This document shows positions 23,199 to 32,500 of a stretch of 35,863 nt of DNA, in pieces. Within the stretch, counting starts at the first letter, position 1. Each line of letters begins with the position of its first letter. Made by a program: the position numbers and the translations under genes. The DNA is from Bacteroidales bacterium UBA6428 (GTDB taxonomy: Bacteria; Bacteroidota; Bacteroidia; Bacteroidales; UBA932), in assembly GCA_002437305.1 (NCBI GenBank), contig DJOW01000040.1, positions 1 to 35,863 on the forward strand. The letters are read 5' to 3'. Below the pieces are notes generated by a model. It was not told the DNA's origin. It saw only the letters and a program-made list of their open reading frames with translations, and did no database searches.

Positions 23199-24382
23199 AC
23201 AGAATAGCAGCTGAATATATTTTTACCCTTACCTGTCCCGAACCGATAAGAAACGGTTATGTGGAATATGACGACAAGGGGACAGTGACCGCCATCGGTG
23301 AGTGCGGCGATCCGGAGAAGGAGGAGCATTTTGTCAAGGGGGCTGTGGTGCCGGGCTTTGTCAACGCTCATTGCCATCTGGAATTGTCTTATTTGTGGAA
23401 GTCCTTCCGCAAGGGTACCGGCATGGCTGGTTTCATAGACCAGATCAATGCCATGCGTGACAGCAAAAGCCTTGAGGAAAAACTTCATGACATAAGGCAC
23501 TGGATGAACATTATGTGGGACCGTGGCGTCTCCGCAATGGCTGACATCAGTAATTGCTCGGACACATTCGCTGTCAAGAGGGATTCTCCGATGTACACGA
23601 GGACCTTTCTGGAAGTCTTCGGAACCGAGCCTGAGGATTGCGGTACTGTCATGGAGTCTGTCATGAAACTTAAGGCTGAAGCCGAGCGTTATGGTCTTGA
23701 CGCCGCCCCGACACCTCACTCTTGCTACACGATGAGTCCGGAGCTGGTCACGGCCGCGTCCGCCGAAGGCTTGAAGTCCGGTTTCCTGTCATACCATTCG
23801 GAGGAGACCGAGGAAGAGGAGGACATGATCAAGTACGGTCGTGGCGCCATGTGGGAAAACCGCAAGGCGGCGGGGATGAGCGTCCCTCCGGTCACAGGGA
23901 AATCCTCCCTGCTTTATTTCATCGACAGGCTTGAGAAGGTTCACCCGGCTCCCTTTGACGAGCACATTCTGCTTGTCCATGAGGTCTGCATGGACCAGGA
24001 GGGAATAGATGCGGTGAAAGAGACTTTGAGACATCCATTTGTGGCGCTTTGCCCGTTATCGAACATATTCATTCAAAACACATTGCCTCCTGTGCCGCTG
24101 ATGCGCCGCAACGGACTTAAGATCACAGTCGGCACGGATTCTCTTTCCAGCAACGATGACCTTGACATGGTAAGGGAGCTGTACTGCCTCCAGAGCGCTT
24201 TCCATGAGATCGGACTAGGAGAGATGCTTGTGTGGGCCAGCCGCAACGGTGCGGAGTTCCTTGCCAAGGACAATCAGTACGGCACACTCGAAACAGGGAA
24301 AAGACCCGGGCTCGTCCGTTTGGACAACCTGGACGGCGATTGCCGCTTGACTCCGGAAAGTAAATCATCCAGAATAATATAG
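23195..24382 (+). CDS. Amidohydrolase-family metal-dependent deaminase
   Basis: A 395-residue amidohydrolase-superfamily enzyme with a beta-sandwich cap and TIM barrel. Metal ligands are visible as NAHCHLE (His59, His61), the SYHSEETEEEE His and GTDSLSSND. PHSCYTMSP supplies another conserved His. The HCHLE form and length fit the aminodeoxyfutalosine/chlorohydrolase (SsnA/TrzN-like) deaminase branch. A role in futalosine-route menaquinone synthesis is possible, but no other mqn gene is seen here, so the substrate is open. It overlaps DUF4296 by 4 nt, and the radical SAM gene follows 2 nt later. Confidence 0.8.
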   Translation: MNRIAAEYIFTLTCPEPIRNGYVEYDDKGTVTAIGECGDPEKEEHFVKGAVVPGFVNAHCHLELSYLWKSFRKGTGMAGFIDQINAMRDSKSLEEKLHDIRHWMNIMWDRGVSAMADISNCSDTFAVKRDSPMYTRTFLEVFGTEPEDCGTVMESVMKLKAEAERYGLDAAPTPHSCYTMSPELVTAASAEGLKSGFLSYHSEETEEEEDMIKYGRGAMWENRKAAGMSVPPVTGKSSLLYFIDRLEKVHPAPFDEHILLVHEVCMDQEGIDAVKETLRHPFVALCPLSNIFIQNTLPPVPLMRRNGLKITVGTDSLSSNDDLDMVRELYCLQSAFHEIGLGEMLVWASRNGAEFLAKDNQYGTLETGKRPGLVRLDNLDGDCRLTPESKSSRII

Positions 24383-24384
24383 CT

Positions 24385-25140
24385 ATGATGCGGGAAGATC
24401 TTGTCTTTGGTCCGATACACTCCAGAAGGCTTGGGGCGTCATTAGGAATCAATCTGCTTCCGGTCAATGGAAAATTGTGCAATTTCGATTGCATCTATTG
24501 CGAGTGTGGCTGGAACAAGGATGGAAGAGGTGACCGCAGACTTCCGACGGCGGAGGAACTTCATGCGGCGTTGGAGTCCAAACTCATAGAGTGTAGGGAT
24601 CATGACACCCGGATTGATTCCATCACCTTCTCCGGTGACGGTGAGCCTACCCTGAATCCTGGTTTTCCAAAGATCATTGACATTACTTTGGCATTGAGGG
24701 ACAGGTATTTCCCTAGTGCCGTAGTGTCGGTTTTGTCCAATGCCACGAGGATTTGCCGCGAGGATGTGTTCGAGGCCTTGCGGAAGGTGGACAATCCGAT
24801 TTTGAAGCTTGACGCTCCGACGGATGAGGCTGCCGGAAGAATCAACCAGCCTCAGGGTGACTACCATGTTGAGGACATAGTCAAGGACCTTATGAGGTTC
24901 AACGGCGATTTTGTGCTTCAGACAATGTTCCTTAAGGCATCGTCCTTTGATTCTTCCTCTCCAGAGATCCTTGACGGGTGGATGGGAATAGTAAGAAGAC
25001 TCCGGCCAAGGGAAGTGATGGTCTACACCCTTGACAGAGAGGCTCCCGCCGAGAATCTTGAAAAGTTCTCCTCCGAAGAGATGATGGAACTTGTAAAACC
25101 TTTGATTGACGAGGGTTTCAATGTCCAGATAAGAGGATGA
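24385..25140 (+). CDS. Radical SAM protein
   Basis: A 251-residue radical S-adenosylmethionine enzyme. The 4Fe-4S cluster motif is CNFDCIYC (Cys32, Cys36, Cys39). The SAM-binding strands are visible as TFSGDGEPTLNP (the GGEP-like motif), SVLSNAT and LKLDAPTDE. The sequence resembles the COG0731-type Fe-S oxidoreductases common in Bacteroidota, whose substrates are not known. No SPASM or second cluster domain is seen. It lies in the ftsY-to-deoC gene run and deoC follows closely. Confidence 0.85.
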   Translation: MMREDLVFGPIHSRRLGASLGINLLPVNGKLCNFDCIYCECGWNKDGRGDRRLPTAEELHAALESKLIECRDHDTRIDSITFSGDGEPTLNPGFPKIIDITLALRDRYFPSAVVSVLSNATRICREDVFEALRKVDNPILKLDAPTDEAAGRINQPQGDYHVEDIVKDLMRFNGDFVLQTMFLKASSFDSSSPEILDGWMGIVRRLRPREVMVYTLDREAPAENLEKFSSEEMMELVKPLIDEGFNVQIRG

Positions 25141-25185
25141 CCTTCAGCCTCGGTATTAAGGATGATAAAATGCTTTGAAAATAAT

Positions 25186-26079
25186 ATGGAATCTTTGTTC
25201 GCAAATTATGGTTACGCTCCGGATAAGGAGCGGATCAGCAAAAGGTTGGACGCTATTGCCGCCAACATTGACAATGTGACTTCCCCGGAAGTCCTCAGGA
25301 ATTGCCTGTCGTTGATGGATCTCACGACGCTGCGTGCCGAGGACACTCCGGACACGGTGAGAAAACTGGTCGGGAAGGTCAACTCCTTCATGAAGGATTT
25401 TCCTGAATATCCCCTCCCGGCCTCCGTCTGTGTTTTCCCGAATTTCGCCTCTGTTGTAAGGGAAAGCCTTGAAAGCAACGATGTTCACGTGACATCGGTG
25501 GCAGGCTGCTTCCCCACTTCGCAGAGTTTCCTGGATGTTAAGGTCAGGGAATGCGTTTTGGCTGTTGAGGCCGGGGCTGACGAGATCGACATTGTGCTCG
25601 CGCTGAATGCGTTCTTGGCTGGCGATCTGGACTCCGCGCGAAAGGAAATCAGGGTCATCCGTGCCGCGGTGGACGAGACAGCCGCCAAACTTGGCCGCAA
25701 GGCCATTCTGAAAGTCATCCTGGAGACCGGCCTGCTTGTGACTCCAGAGAACATAGCCGACGCGTCGTTCCTTGCAATGGAGGAGGGAGCTGACTTCATC
25801 AAGACATCAACCGGCAAGGTGACAGTGAACGCCACACCAATGGCTGCCTTCATCATGTGCGAGAGCATCAGGGCTTTCTATGATAAGACTGGACGGAAGG
25901 TTGGCTTCAAGGCTGCCGGCGGCATTTCCACAGCCAAGGACGCCGTTTGCTACCACTCGATTGTAAAATCCATTCTTGGGAATGAGTGGACAGGCAAGGA
26001 TTTGTTCCGTTTTGGTGTGAGCCGCCTGGCAAATTCGCTGATGTCTTCGATCGAACAGAAGACCGTGGTCTATTTCTAG
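25186..26079 (+). CDS. deoC: Deoxyribose-phosphate aldolase
   Basis: A class I aldolase of 297 residues that splits 2-deoxyribose 5-phosphate into glyceraldehyde 3-phosphate and acetaldehyde in nucleoside breakdown. DeoC signatures are LMDLTTLRAEDT, the VCVFPNF strand, GADEIDIVL, LKVILETGLL (Schiff-base region), GADFIKTSTGK with the reactive Lys, and VGFKAAGGIST with the second Lys. The protein is of the longer Bacteroidota type. I favour ATG 25186, which follows an A-rich stretch and matches family N-termini; ATG 25162 would add eight residues. Its stop is one base from the stop of the convergent phosphatase gene. Confidence 0.94.
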   Translation: MESLFANYGYAPDKERISKRLDAIAANIDNVTSPEVLRNCLSLMDLTTLRAEDTPDTVRKLVGKVNSFMKDFPEYPLPASVCVFPNFASVVRESLESNDVHVTSVAGCFPTSQSFLDVKVRECVLAVEAGADEIDIVLALNAFLAGDLDSARKEIRVIRAAVDETAAKLGRKAILKVILETGLLVTPENIADASFLAMEEGADFIKTSTGKVTVNATPMAAFIMCESIRAFYDKTGRKVGFKAAGGISTAKDAVCYHSIVKSILGNEWTGKDLFRFGVSRLANSLMSSIEQKTVVYF

Positions 26080-26080
26080 G

Positions 26081-27427
26081 CTACAAACCTGTCACTCCGG
26101 TACGCTCTTTATCGCTGTCATCCTTGACGATGTGCCTGTCCGGGATGGCGGCGGCTGTTTTTACGAGATATTCCCGAAGGTCGTTCCAGTTGTGGAAAGT
26201 GCCGTCCAATGTCTTTACAGCCGGAATGTGTGTTTCCTTCTCGTTGTAGACAAGTTTGACAATCACATTGCCTTTTTTGTTCAGGAAGAAGATCATCTGG
26301 AGGTTGGAGCCCATCGGTATCATCTGGAAGTCAAACCAATGATCGTGGACACGGGAGGAGGTCCAACGTTTCTCCATTCCTGCGATTCCGATTGTGCCGA
26401 TCAGCGGAAGAAGACCGACGTCGTGCCCGAACCTGAGGTCGGCGGCCCTGTCGCTGCCTGATTCAAGGGCTTTGTCAGCCTTGGCGACTATGTCCTCGAT
26501 CAGCGGCTTCGCGATGGAGGAGACGTAATCACCCTCCTCGGCCGAGATGCCGAAGCTATAGTAGAATCTGTCGTTTCTTGCGATCCACAGTCCTTCAAGC
26601 TCTTCGATTGTGAAATGTTTGAATATGTCAGGGTGTGTCAGGGTGTTCGGGCTGATGCTTCCTGCGTTGAACACGTCAACCATGAACTCCTTAGGGTCAG
26701 GTGCGAGTCCAACTGCCTTGGCCGGGTCGGAAAACACCGCCTCGAAGAACCTCTCATAGGAGACGAGGCTGTCCAGAAGGTGTCTTCCCAGCGCCTTCGA
26801 GCCTTTTGAGACCGGTTTCGTGTCAAGATTCATGCAGATGTAATCAAGGTATTTAGGTCCTGTGACGTAATGGAATTTGAGTTTTCCGTTCCTTTCCGCA
26901 AGTGTGGATGTGAAATTAGCCATGCTGACCAGGCATCTTGGCCAGTAGCTGGAGACACATTCCACTTCCGCGCGTTTGCCGTTGAGCGCTTGGGGATAGT
27001 TCGTGAACATCCTTCCCGCGATTGCCCTATGCTCACCGGCCCCTCTCTCGGTAAGCATCCCGAACATCCCTCGATGCTCCGCGCGGATCGTGTCAATCTG
27101 CTTTTTCAGCAGGATTCCCTCCTCGGTCAGCAGCCCGGCCTTTTGCGCGGACGCAAGTGTCTCAACCGCTCCCTTGAACAGATCCCCGCTTGTGTGGTAG
27201 CGTGATCCGTGCCTTCCATAGTGGCTGATGTAAAATGGCTTATAACCTTTGGGAGCTTTGGTGAAGGTTGCGGGAGCATATTCATAATAGTGGTAGACTC
27301 CTCCTGCCCTCTCAGGATTCTCTTCGATGAGACTTTTGTACGGCTGCGCCTTAAGAGAAAAGCTCAAAGCACTGAACAGCAGAATTATAGATGCCGAGCA
27401 TGCGGCTGATTTTTTGAATATGCCCAT
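26081..27427 (-). CDS. Secreted histidine acid phosphatase (phytase/MINPP-like)
   Basis: A 448-residue branch-2 histidine phosphatase, exported by a signal peptide (about 1-27, ending LKA before QP). The catalytic RHGSRYHT places the phosphorylated His at about residue 73. A later GHDVGLLPL (about 334-342) supplies the second His and the Asp proton donor. Members of this branch remove phosphate from inositol phosphates or other phosphomonoesters in the periplasm or in outer-membrane vesicles. MINPP-type enzymes usually have HAE where this one has HD, as in AppA-type phytases, so the substrate is uncertain. It is transcribed divergently from the next gene. Confidence 0.88.
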   Translation of the reverse strand: MGIFKKSAACSASIILLFSALSFSLKAQPYKSLIEENPERAGGVYHYYEYAPATFTKAPKGYKPFYISHYGRHGSRYHTSGDLFKGAVETLASAQKAGLLTEEGILLKKQIDTIRAEHRGMFGMLTERGAGEHRAIAGRMFTNYPQALNGKRAEVECVSSYWPRCLVSMANFTSTLAERNGKLKFHYVTGPKYLDYICMNLDTKPVSKGSKALGRHLLDSLVSYERFFEAVFSDPAKAVGLAPDPKEFMVDVFNAGSISPNTLTHPDIFKHFTIEELEGLWIARNDRFYYSFGISAEEGDYVSSIAKPLIEDIVAKADKALESGSDRAADLRFGHDVGLLPLIGTIGIAGMEKRWTSSRVHDHWFDFQMIPMGSNLQMIFFLNKKGNVIVKLVYNEKETHIPAVKTLDGTFHNWNDLREYLVKTAAAIPDRHIVKDDSDKERTGVTGL

Positions 27428-27450
27428 GTTTTTCCGAATTTTTGACTTCG

Positions 27451-27481
27451 CAAAGATAAAAAATCACCCTTGAATTGCCAA
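27451..27481 (-). promoter_or_regulatory. Promoter of the histidine phosphatase gene
   Basis: On the - strand a TTG (27479-27481) is followed by 20 nt and TATCTTTG (27451-27458), a full match to TAnnTTTG. The start codon lies 23 nt downstream. Confidence 0.6.
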
Positions 27482-27513
27482 GAAAGCCCGCTTTCGGAAA
27501 TATTCGTTGAATA

Positions 27514-27545
27514 TTTCAACCCACGGATAGCCCTGCCTACCTTTG
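27514..27545 (+). promoter_or_regulatory. Promoter of the HExxH lipoprotein gene
   Basis: TTTC (27514-27517), 20 nt, then TACCTTTG (27538-27545) matching TAnnTTTG. The start codon lies 26 nt downstream. This and the phosphatase promoter are back to back about 35 bp apart. Confidence 0.55.
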
Positions 27546-27571
27546 CACCGTAACTAAAAACCTACTGAACA

Positions 27572-29146
27572 ATGAAATGGTTCTTCAAAATGATGCTGCC
27601 GGCTCTGGTGCTGGTGTCTTGCAGCAAGGAGGGTGTGTCTCTGGTGGAGGCTGATCCTGTCAGCACAAAGGAAAACGTCGAAGTGGTCGAACACGGCAAG
27701 ATGGAACTTGGACAAAAACTCCGGAATCCGTACTCGGTGACCACGATAGGAGAGGCGATCTCCGCTCTTTATCCGACCAGGGGGGCGGTTGAGGTTCCGG
27801 TGTCGGATTACTATGTAAGGTTTCTCCCGGCAAGTTCCGACGAGTACGACAGGCTTATGGACTTGGGAGTGGAGCTGTTTGACTATCCGATGGACAGGGA
27901 GATCGTAAGAAGCGGTGACTATTACCATGACCCGGAGATCCCTGACGGCAGGATCACCTGGCAGTACGCTGTGGTGCCTCCGGACTTCAAGTTTCCGCAG
28001 GGAATCCGCTATGAGGTTCTCGATGAGTGCTTTATCCCGGACGCTAGTGTGCCTGCAAGGAGCTTTGGGGATTTTGACTGGAACGCTGTGGAGAGGACGG
28101 CATTCGAGATTTCAGGAAACGGAGGCATGCTCGAGCCTGAGACGCGGGCCAAAGTAAAGCCATCAGGAAAGATCTCGATCGTGGACGACAAGAAAAGGAG
28201 CAAGAAAACGGTCGGTGTCTCTGGTGTGAAGATGGTTGCGAATGTCTTTGTGAAGATAGCAACCACATACACAGACGCTGACGGCAACTACCAGTTCTCC
28301 CGGAAGTTCTCGTCCAGGCCTCGCTACAGGATCTGCTTCAAGAACTCGGTCGGATTCTCTATCGGATTCAACTTGATTTTGATCCCTGCCTCCATCTCCA
28401 ATCTTGGCAAAGGTTCGCCTTCCGGCATTGACTATGTTGTGGACAAGAACTCAGACGCCACACTGTTCCGCAGATGCGTGGTCAACAATGCCGCCTACGA
28501 CTTCTACAAGAAGTGCCAGACATCGGGCGTTGCGATGCCTCCAAAGAATCTCCGTTTCTGGATCCTGAACATCATGAAACCTTCATGTACCTTGATGATG
28601 CACCATGGGGCTTTCATGGATAACAAGCTTGTGAGCAAGTATCTTGGCAAGTATTCAGTGCTTGTGCGCCTTTTCTCCCCGGACATCATGATCGGGTCCA
28701 AGGACAAGAACGGCAACTATGCCGAGCTGTACTCCACGACGACCCACGAGATGGCTCACGCATCGCATTTCAGCAGGGTAGGCACGGATTACTGGGGGGC
28801 TTACGCGACCTACATCTTGACTTCGTTCATCAATTCCGGGATGACTTATGGAACCGGAAAAGGGGAGTACGCCGGGTACTGCGAGGTCGGTGAGATGTGG
28901 GCCTATTACATGGAGAACGCATTGTACAAGGAGCGCTATGGGAGCAACCCGGGCTATGGCTACAGTTATTGGTTCAAGCCTCAGATTTTCTCGGAGCTGG
29001 AGGCAGGCGGCGTCAGCCGCTCTGACATCAGTGATTGTCTTGGCTACTACACCAACGACATCAAGTCGCTGAAAGCGTCGCTTCTGGAGAACAGGGCTGA
29101 CAAGACAACTTTGATCAACAACGTCTTCAAGAAGCATGGGCGGTAG
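27572..29146 (+). CDS. Lipoprotein with gluzincin-like HExxH metallopeptidase signature
   Basis: A 524-residue lipoprotein (lipobox LVSC). I do not recognise a named family. Residues about 60-160 form a compact N-terminal region (VSDYYVRFLPASSDEYDRL). Residues about 205-280 look like a carboxypeptidase-regulatory-type beta domain (VSGVKMVANVFVKIATTYTD, then GNYQFSRKF). The C-terminal half carries TTHEMAHASHF (His392, Glu393, His396), the HExxH zinc motif. About 45 residues later, CEVGEMWAYYMEN offers Glu438 or Glu441 as third ligand, a gluzincin-like layout. A secreted zinc metallopeptidase is therefore likely but untested. It has its own promoter and precedes PUL 2 by about 380 bp. Confidence 0.75.
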   Translation: MKWFFKMMLPALVLVSCSKEGVSLVEADPVSTKENVEVVEHGKMELGQKLRNPYSVTTIGEAISALYPTRGAVEVPVSDYYVRFLPASSDEYDRLMDLGVELFDYPMDREIVRSGDYYHDPEIPDGRITWQYAVVPPDFKFPQGIRYEVLDECFIPDASVPARSFGDFDWNAVERTAFEISGNGGMLEPETRAKVKPSGKISIVDDKKRSKKTVGVSGVKMVANVFVKIATTYTDADGNYQFSRKFSSRPRYRICFKNSVGFSIGFNLILIPASISNLGKGSPSGIDYVVDKNSDATLFRRCVVNNAAYDFYKKCQTSGVAMPPKNLRFWILNIMKPSCTLMMHHGAFMDNKLVSKYLGKYSVLVRLFSPDIMIGSKDKNGNYAELYSTTTHEMAHASHFSRVGTDYWGAYATYILTSFINSGMTYGTGKGEYAGYCEVGEMWAYYMENALYKERYGSNPGYGYSYWFKPQIFSELEAGGVSRSDISDCLGYYTNDIKSLKASLLENRADKTTLINNVFKKHGR

Positions 29147-29355
29147 CCCATGGCTGAGAAAGCGGATTGCGAGGGGGAATGACGGGGAGCTGAACCTGTT
29201 GTTCCTCTTTTGATTTTTTTTTAAAATAATGATTATTGGTTTTAAAATGATTTGTCGGTTACGAGTGTCGGGATTCGGAAATGCAATAAGTTTTGATTTG
29301 TAAGTGTGGCTATATTGGATAGTTGTTATGTTTAAGTGAGAGTGCGGACCGTTGA

Positions 29356-29387
29356 TTTGCGATTGGCAAAAAATATTTCAATATTTG
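29356..29387 (+). promoter_or_regulatory. Candidate promoter of PUL 2
   Basis: TTTG (29356-29359), exactly 20 nt, then AATATTTG (29380-29387), one mismatch from TAnnTTTG. It would give a leader of about 135 nt before susC. Confidence 0.45.
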
Positions 29388-29445
29388 CGGAAATTTCATG
29401 GTTGATCCCCTGACAGATTGCCTTGGAACATGGTTTATGAGCAAG

Positions 29446-29474
29446 AATGTCGGCCTGGAAGGCCATACATTTTT
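29446..29474 (+). promoter_or_regulatory. Hairpin in the PUL 2 leader
   Basis: AATGT and GGCC (29446-29455) pair with GGCC and ACATT (29461-29471) around loop TGGAA, with a small internal bulge, followed by a few more T. It lies about 55 nt before the susC start and could act as an attenuator or a leader structure. Confidence 0.35.
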
Positions 29475-29527
29475 CTTGGAACCGGAAGTAAATGCAGTTG
29501 TATAGTATTAGTATAAATGAAGTATTG

Positions 29528-32500
29528 ATGAAAAAAATCAGATTTTTTCTTTTGGTGACCGCACTGTTCGTTGCCGTCACCAGCTCGGCGCAGAACATCA
29601 CTGTGTCCGGTGTCGTTACCGATGCTTCAACGGGTGAACCTATTCCTTTTGCGTTCTGCCAAGTCAAGGGCTCCACAAAGGGAAGCAGCGGAGACGCCGA
29701 TGGACATTATTCAATCTCCGTGCCAAATGACGGTACGCTCATTTTCTCATCAATGGGATATGAGCAGAAGGAAGTGGCGGTCAAAGGCAAGACCACGATC
29801 AATGTGGCCTTGACTCCTGACTCCCAGTTATTGGAAGGAGTGGTCGTCACCGGTATGCAGAAGATGGACCGCCGCCTGTTCACAGGTTCCACCGCCAAGT
29901 TGGACGCGGAGACGGCAAAGATAGACGGACTTTCCGATGTCAGCCGCTCCCTTGAGGGACGTGTCGCCGGTGTTTCGGTCCAGAATGTTTCGGGTACTTT
30001 CGGTACGGCTCCAAAGATCCGTGTCCGTGGCGCCACTTCCATCTATGGTTCATCAAAGCCGCTTTGGGTTGTCGATGGCGTGATCATGGAGGATGTCGTG
30101 GATGTCAGCGCCGACCAGCTGTCCTCAGGAGACGCGTCAACGCTTATCTCCTCGGCTATCGCCGGGCTCAACTCCGATGACATCGAGTCGTTCGACATCC
30201 TCAAGGATGGTTCCGCGACATCTATCTACGGCGCGAGGGCCATGGCCGGCGTGATTGTCGTGACGACCAAGAAAGGCCGCGCGGGATCGTTCAGGCTGAA
30301 CTACACCGGAGAGTACACGACAAGGCTAAAGCCGTCCTACGGCACGTTCAACATAATGAACTCGCAGGACCAGATGGAGATCTACCAGGAACTCCAGCAG
30401 AAAGGCTACCTCAACTACGCGTCTTTGGCCAACGCCTCCGACAGCGGAGTCTATGGCAAGATGTATCAGTTGATCGGCCAGTATGACAAGACCTCGGGCA
30501 GGTTCGGCCTGGCCAACACGGACGCGGCGAAGGCCGAGTACCTCCGTGCCGCCGAGTACAGGAACACCGACTGGTTCGGCACTCTCTTCAGCAACGCTTT
30601 GCAGAGCAACCACTCGCTGAGCGCCTCCGGTGGCTCCGAGAACGCCACCTATTACGCGTCGCTCTCCGTGATGCAGGATCCGGGGTGGACGAAGCAGAGT
30701 TCCGTTTCCCGTTACACCGGGAACCTCAACACGACTTTCAAGTTCCACGACATATTCTCGTTCAATCTCATCAGCAACGCCTCTTTCCGTAAGCAGCGCG
30801 CGCCGGGAACCCTCGGCCAGACCATGGACGTGGTCTCCGGTGAGGTGAAGCGTGACTTTGACATCAACCCTTACTCTTACGCGCTCAACACCTCCCGCGC
30901 GCTTGACGCCAATGAGTACTACACGAGAAACTACGCTCCGTTCAACATCCTTCACGAGTTGGACAACAACTACATAGATCTTGGAGTCACTGATGTGCGT
31001 ATCCAGGGCGAGCTGAAGGCCAAGCCTGTCAAGCAGCTGGAGCTGAGTGCCCTTGGCGCTGTCAAGTACACGTCTTCCTCCCAGGAGCACAACATCCTTG
31101 ACGATTCAAACCAGGCGCTTGCCTACCGTGCCATGGACACTGCCACCATCCGTGACAACAACCCGTACCTCTACACGGATCCGGACAATCCATATTCGTT
31201 GCCTATTTCTGTCCTGCCAAGTGGCGGTATCTATGAGAGGACCGACAACTCATTGCTCGGTTGGGACTTCCGCGCCACGGCAAACTACAGCGAGACGTTC
31301 GCGCAGAAGCACATTGTCAATCTCTTCGGCGGTACCGAGATCAACAGCACGGAGCGCCACGGGACATGGTTCCGTGCCTGGGGCATCCAGTATGGCATGG
31401 GTGAGACACCGAACTATAATTATAATGTGTTCAAGAAGGGCAACGAGGAGAACAGTGACTACTATTCAATGACCAACACCCATGTACGCTCCGCCGCGTT
31501 CTTCGCCAACGGGACATATTCCTACATGGGTCGCTACACCCTTAACGGAACCATCCGCTATGAGGGTACCAACAAGCTCGGCAAGAGCCGCCAGGCACGC
31601 TGGCTTCCTACATGGAACATCTCCGGTGCGTGGAATCTCCACGAGGAGGAGTGGATGAGGCCGGTCAGCGCGATCTCGCATCTTTCGCTGAAGGCTTCCT
31701 ATTCCCTTACAGCGGACAGAGGTCCTTCCGATGTCACGAACTCAGCTGTTGTGATTTCCTCGAAGAATCCTTGGAGGCCTTTTACATCAGTAAAGGAATC
31801 AATGCTTTACATCGCCGACCTTGCGAACACGGACCTTACCTACGAGAAGAAGAAGGAGCTGAACCTCGGGCTGGAGACCGGTTTCATCGACAACCGCATC
31901 AACTTCACCTTCGACTGGTTCACCCGCGACAACTATGACCTTATCGGCGTCGTCAACACCCAGGGTCTCGGAGGACAGGTCGAGAAGATGGGAAACATCG
32001 CGTCCATGAAGTCCGGAGGTGTCGAGCTTTCCCTCACCACCAAGAACATTGTCAAGAAGAACTTCACGTGGACCACCAACTTCATCTACTCCCACTCGAA
32101 GAACAAGGTTACCGACCTGAAGACAACGATGCGCGCCATCGACCTTATCACCGGCAACGGTTTCGCTCAGGAGGGTTATCCTGTAAGGGGAATATTCTCT
32201 ATTCCGTTCACGGGTCTTAACTCCGAGGGCCTTCCTACATTCGTCAACCAGAGCGGCGAGACCACGGTCAGTGACATTGATTTCCAGTACTCTGACGCGG
32301 AAGGCCTCTCGAAGTGGCTCAAGTACTCAGGCAACGCCGACCCTACGGATGTCGGATCGCTCGGCAACATATTCGAGTTCTATGGCTTCCGCTTCAATGT
32401 GTTCATGACCTACTCATTCGGAAACGTGATCCGTCTTGATCCTGTGTTCAGCAACACCTACAATGATCTGGATTCCATGCCTAAGGAGTTCGCCAATCGT

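Larger units (their letters stand above)
29147..29527 (+). other. Long intergenic leader region upstream of PUL 2
   Basis: About 380 bp without a gene. It contains a poly-T stretch near 29213-29222, a candidate promoter (29356-29387) and a hairpin (29446-29471) in the presumed 5' leader of the second susC. No small ORF with recognisable features is seen. Confidence 0.6.

Noticed and set aside
29135..29152. CATGGGC/GCCCATG hairpin at the end of the HExxH lipoprotein gene as a terminator
   Set aside because: The stem includes the stop codon and no T run follows it closely; the poly-T is about 60 nt away.
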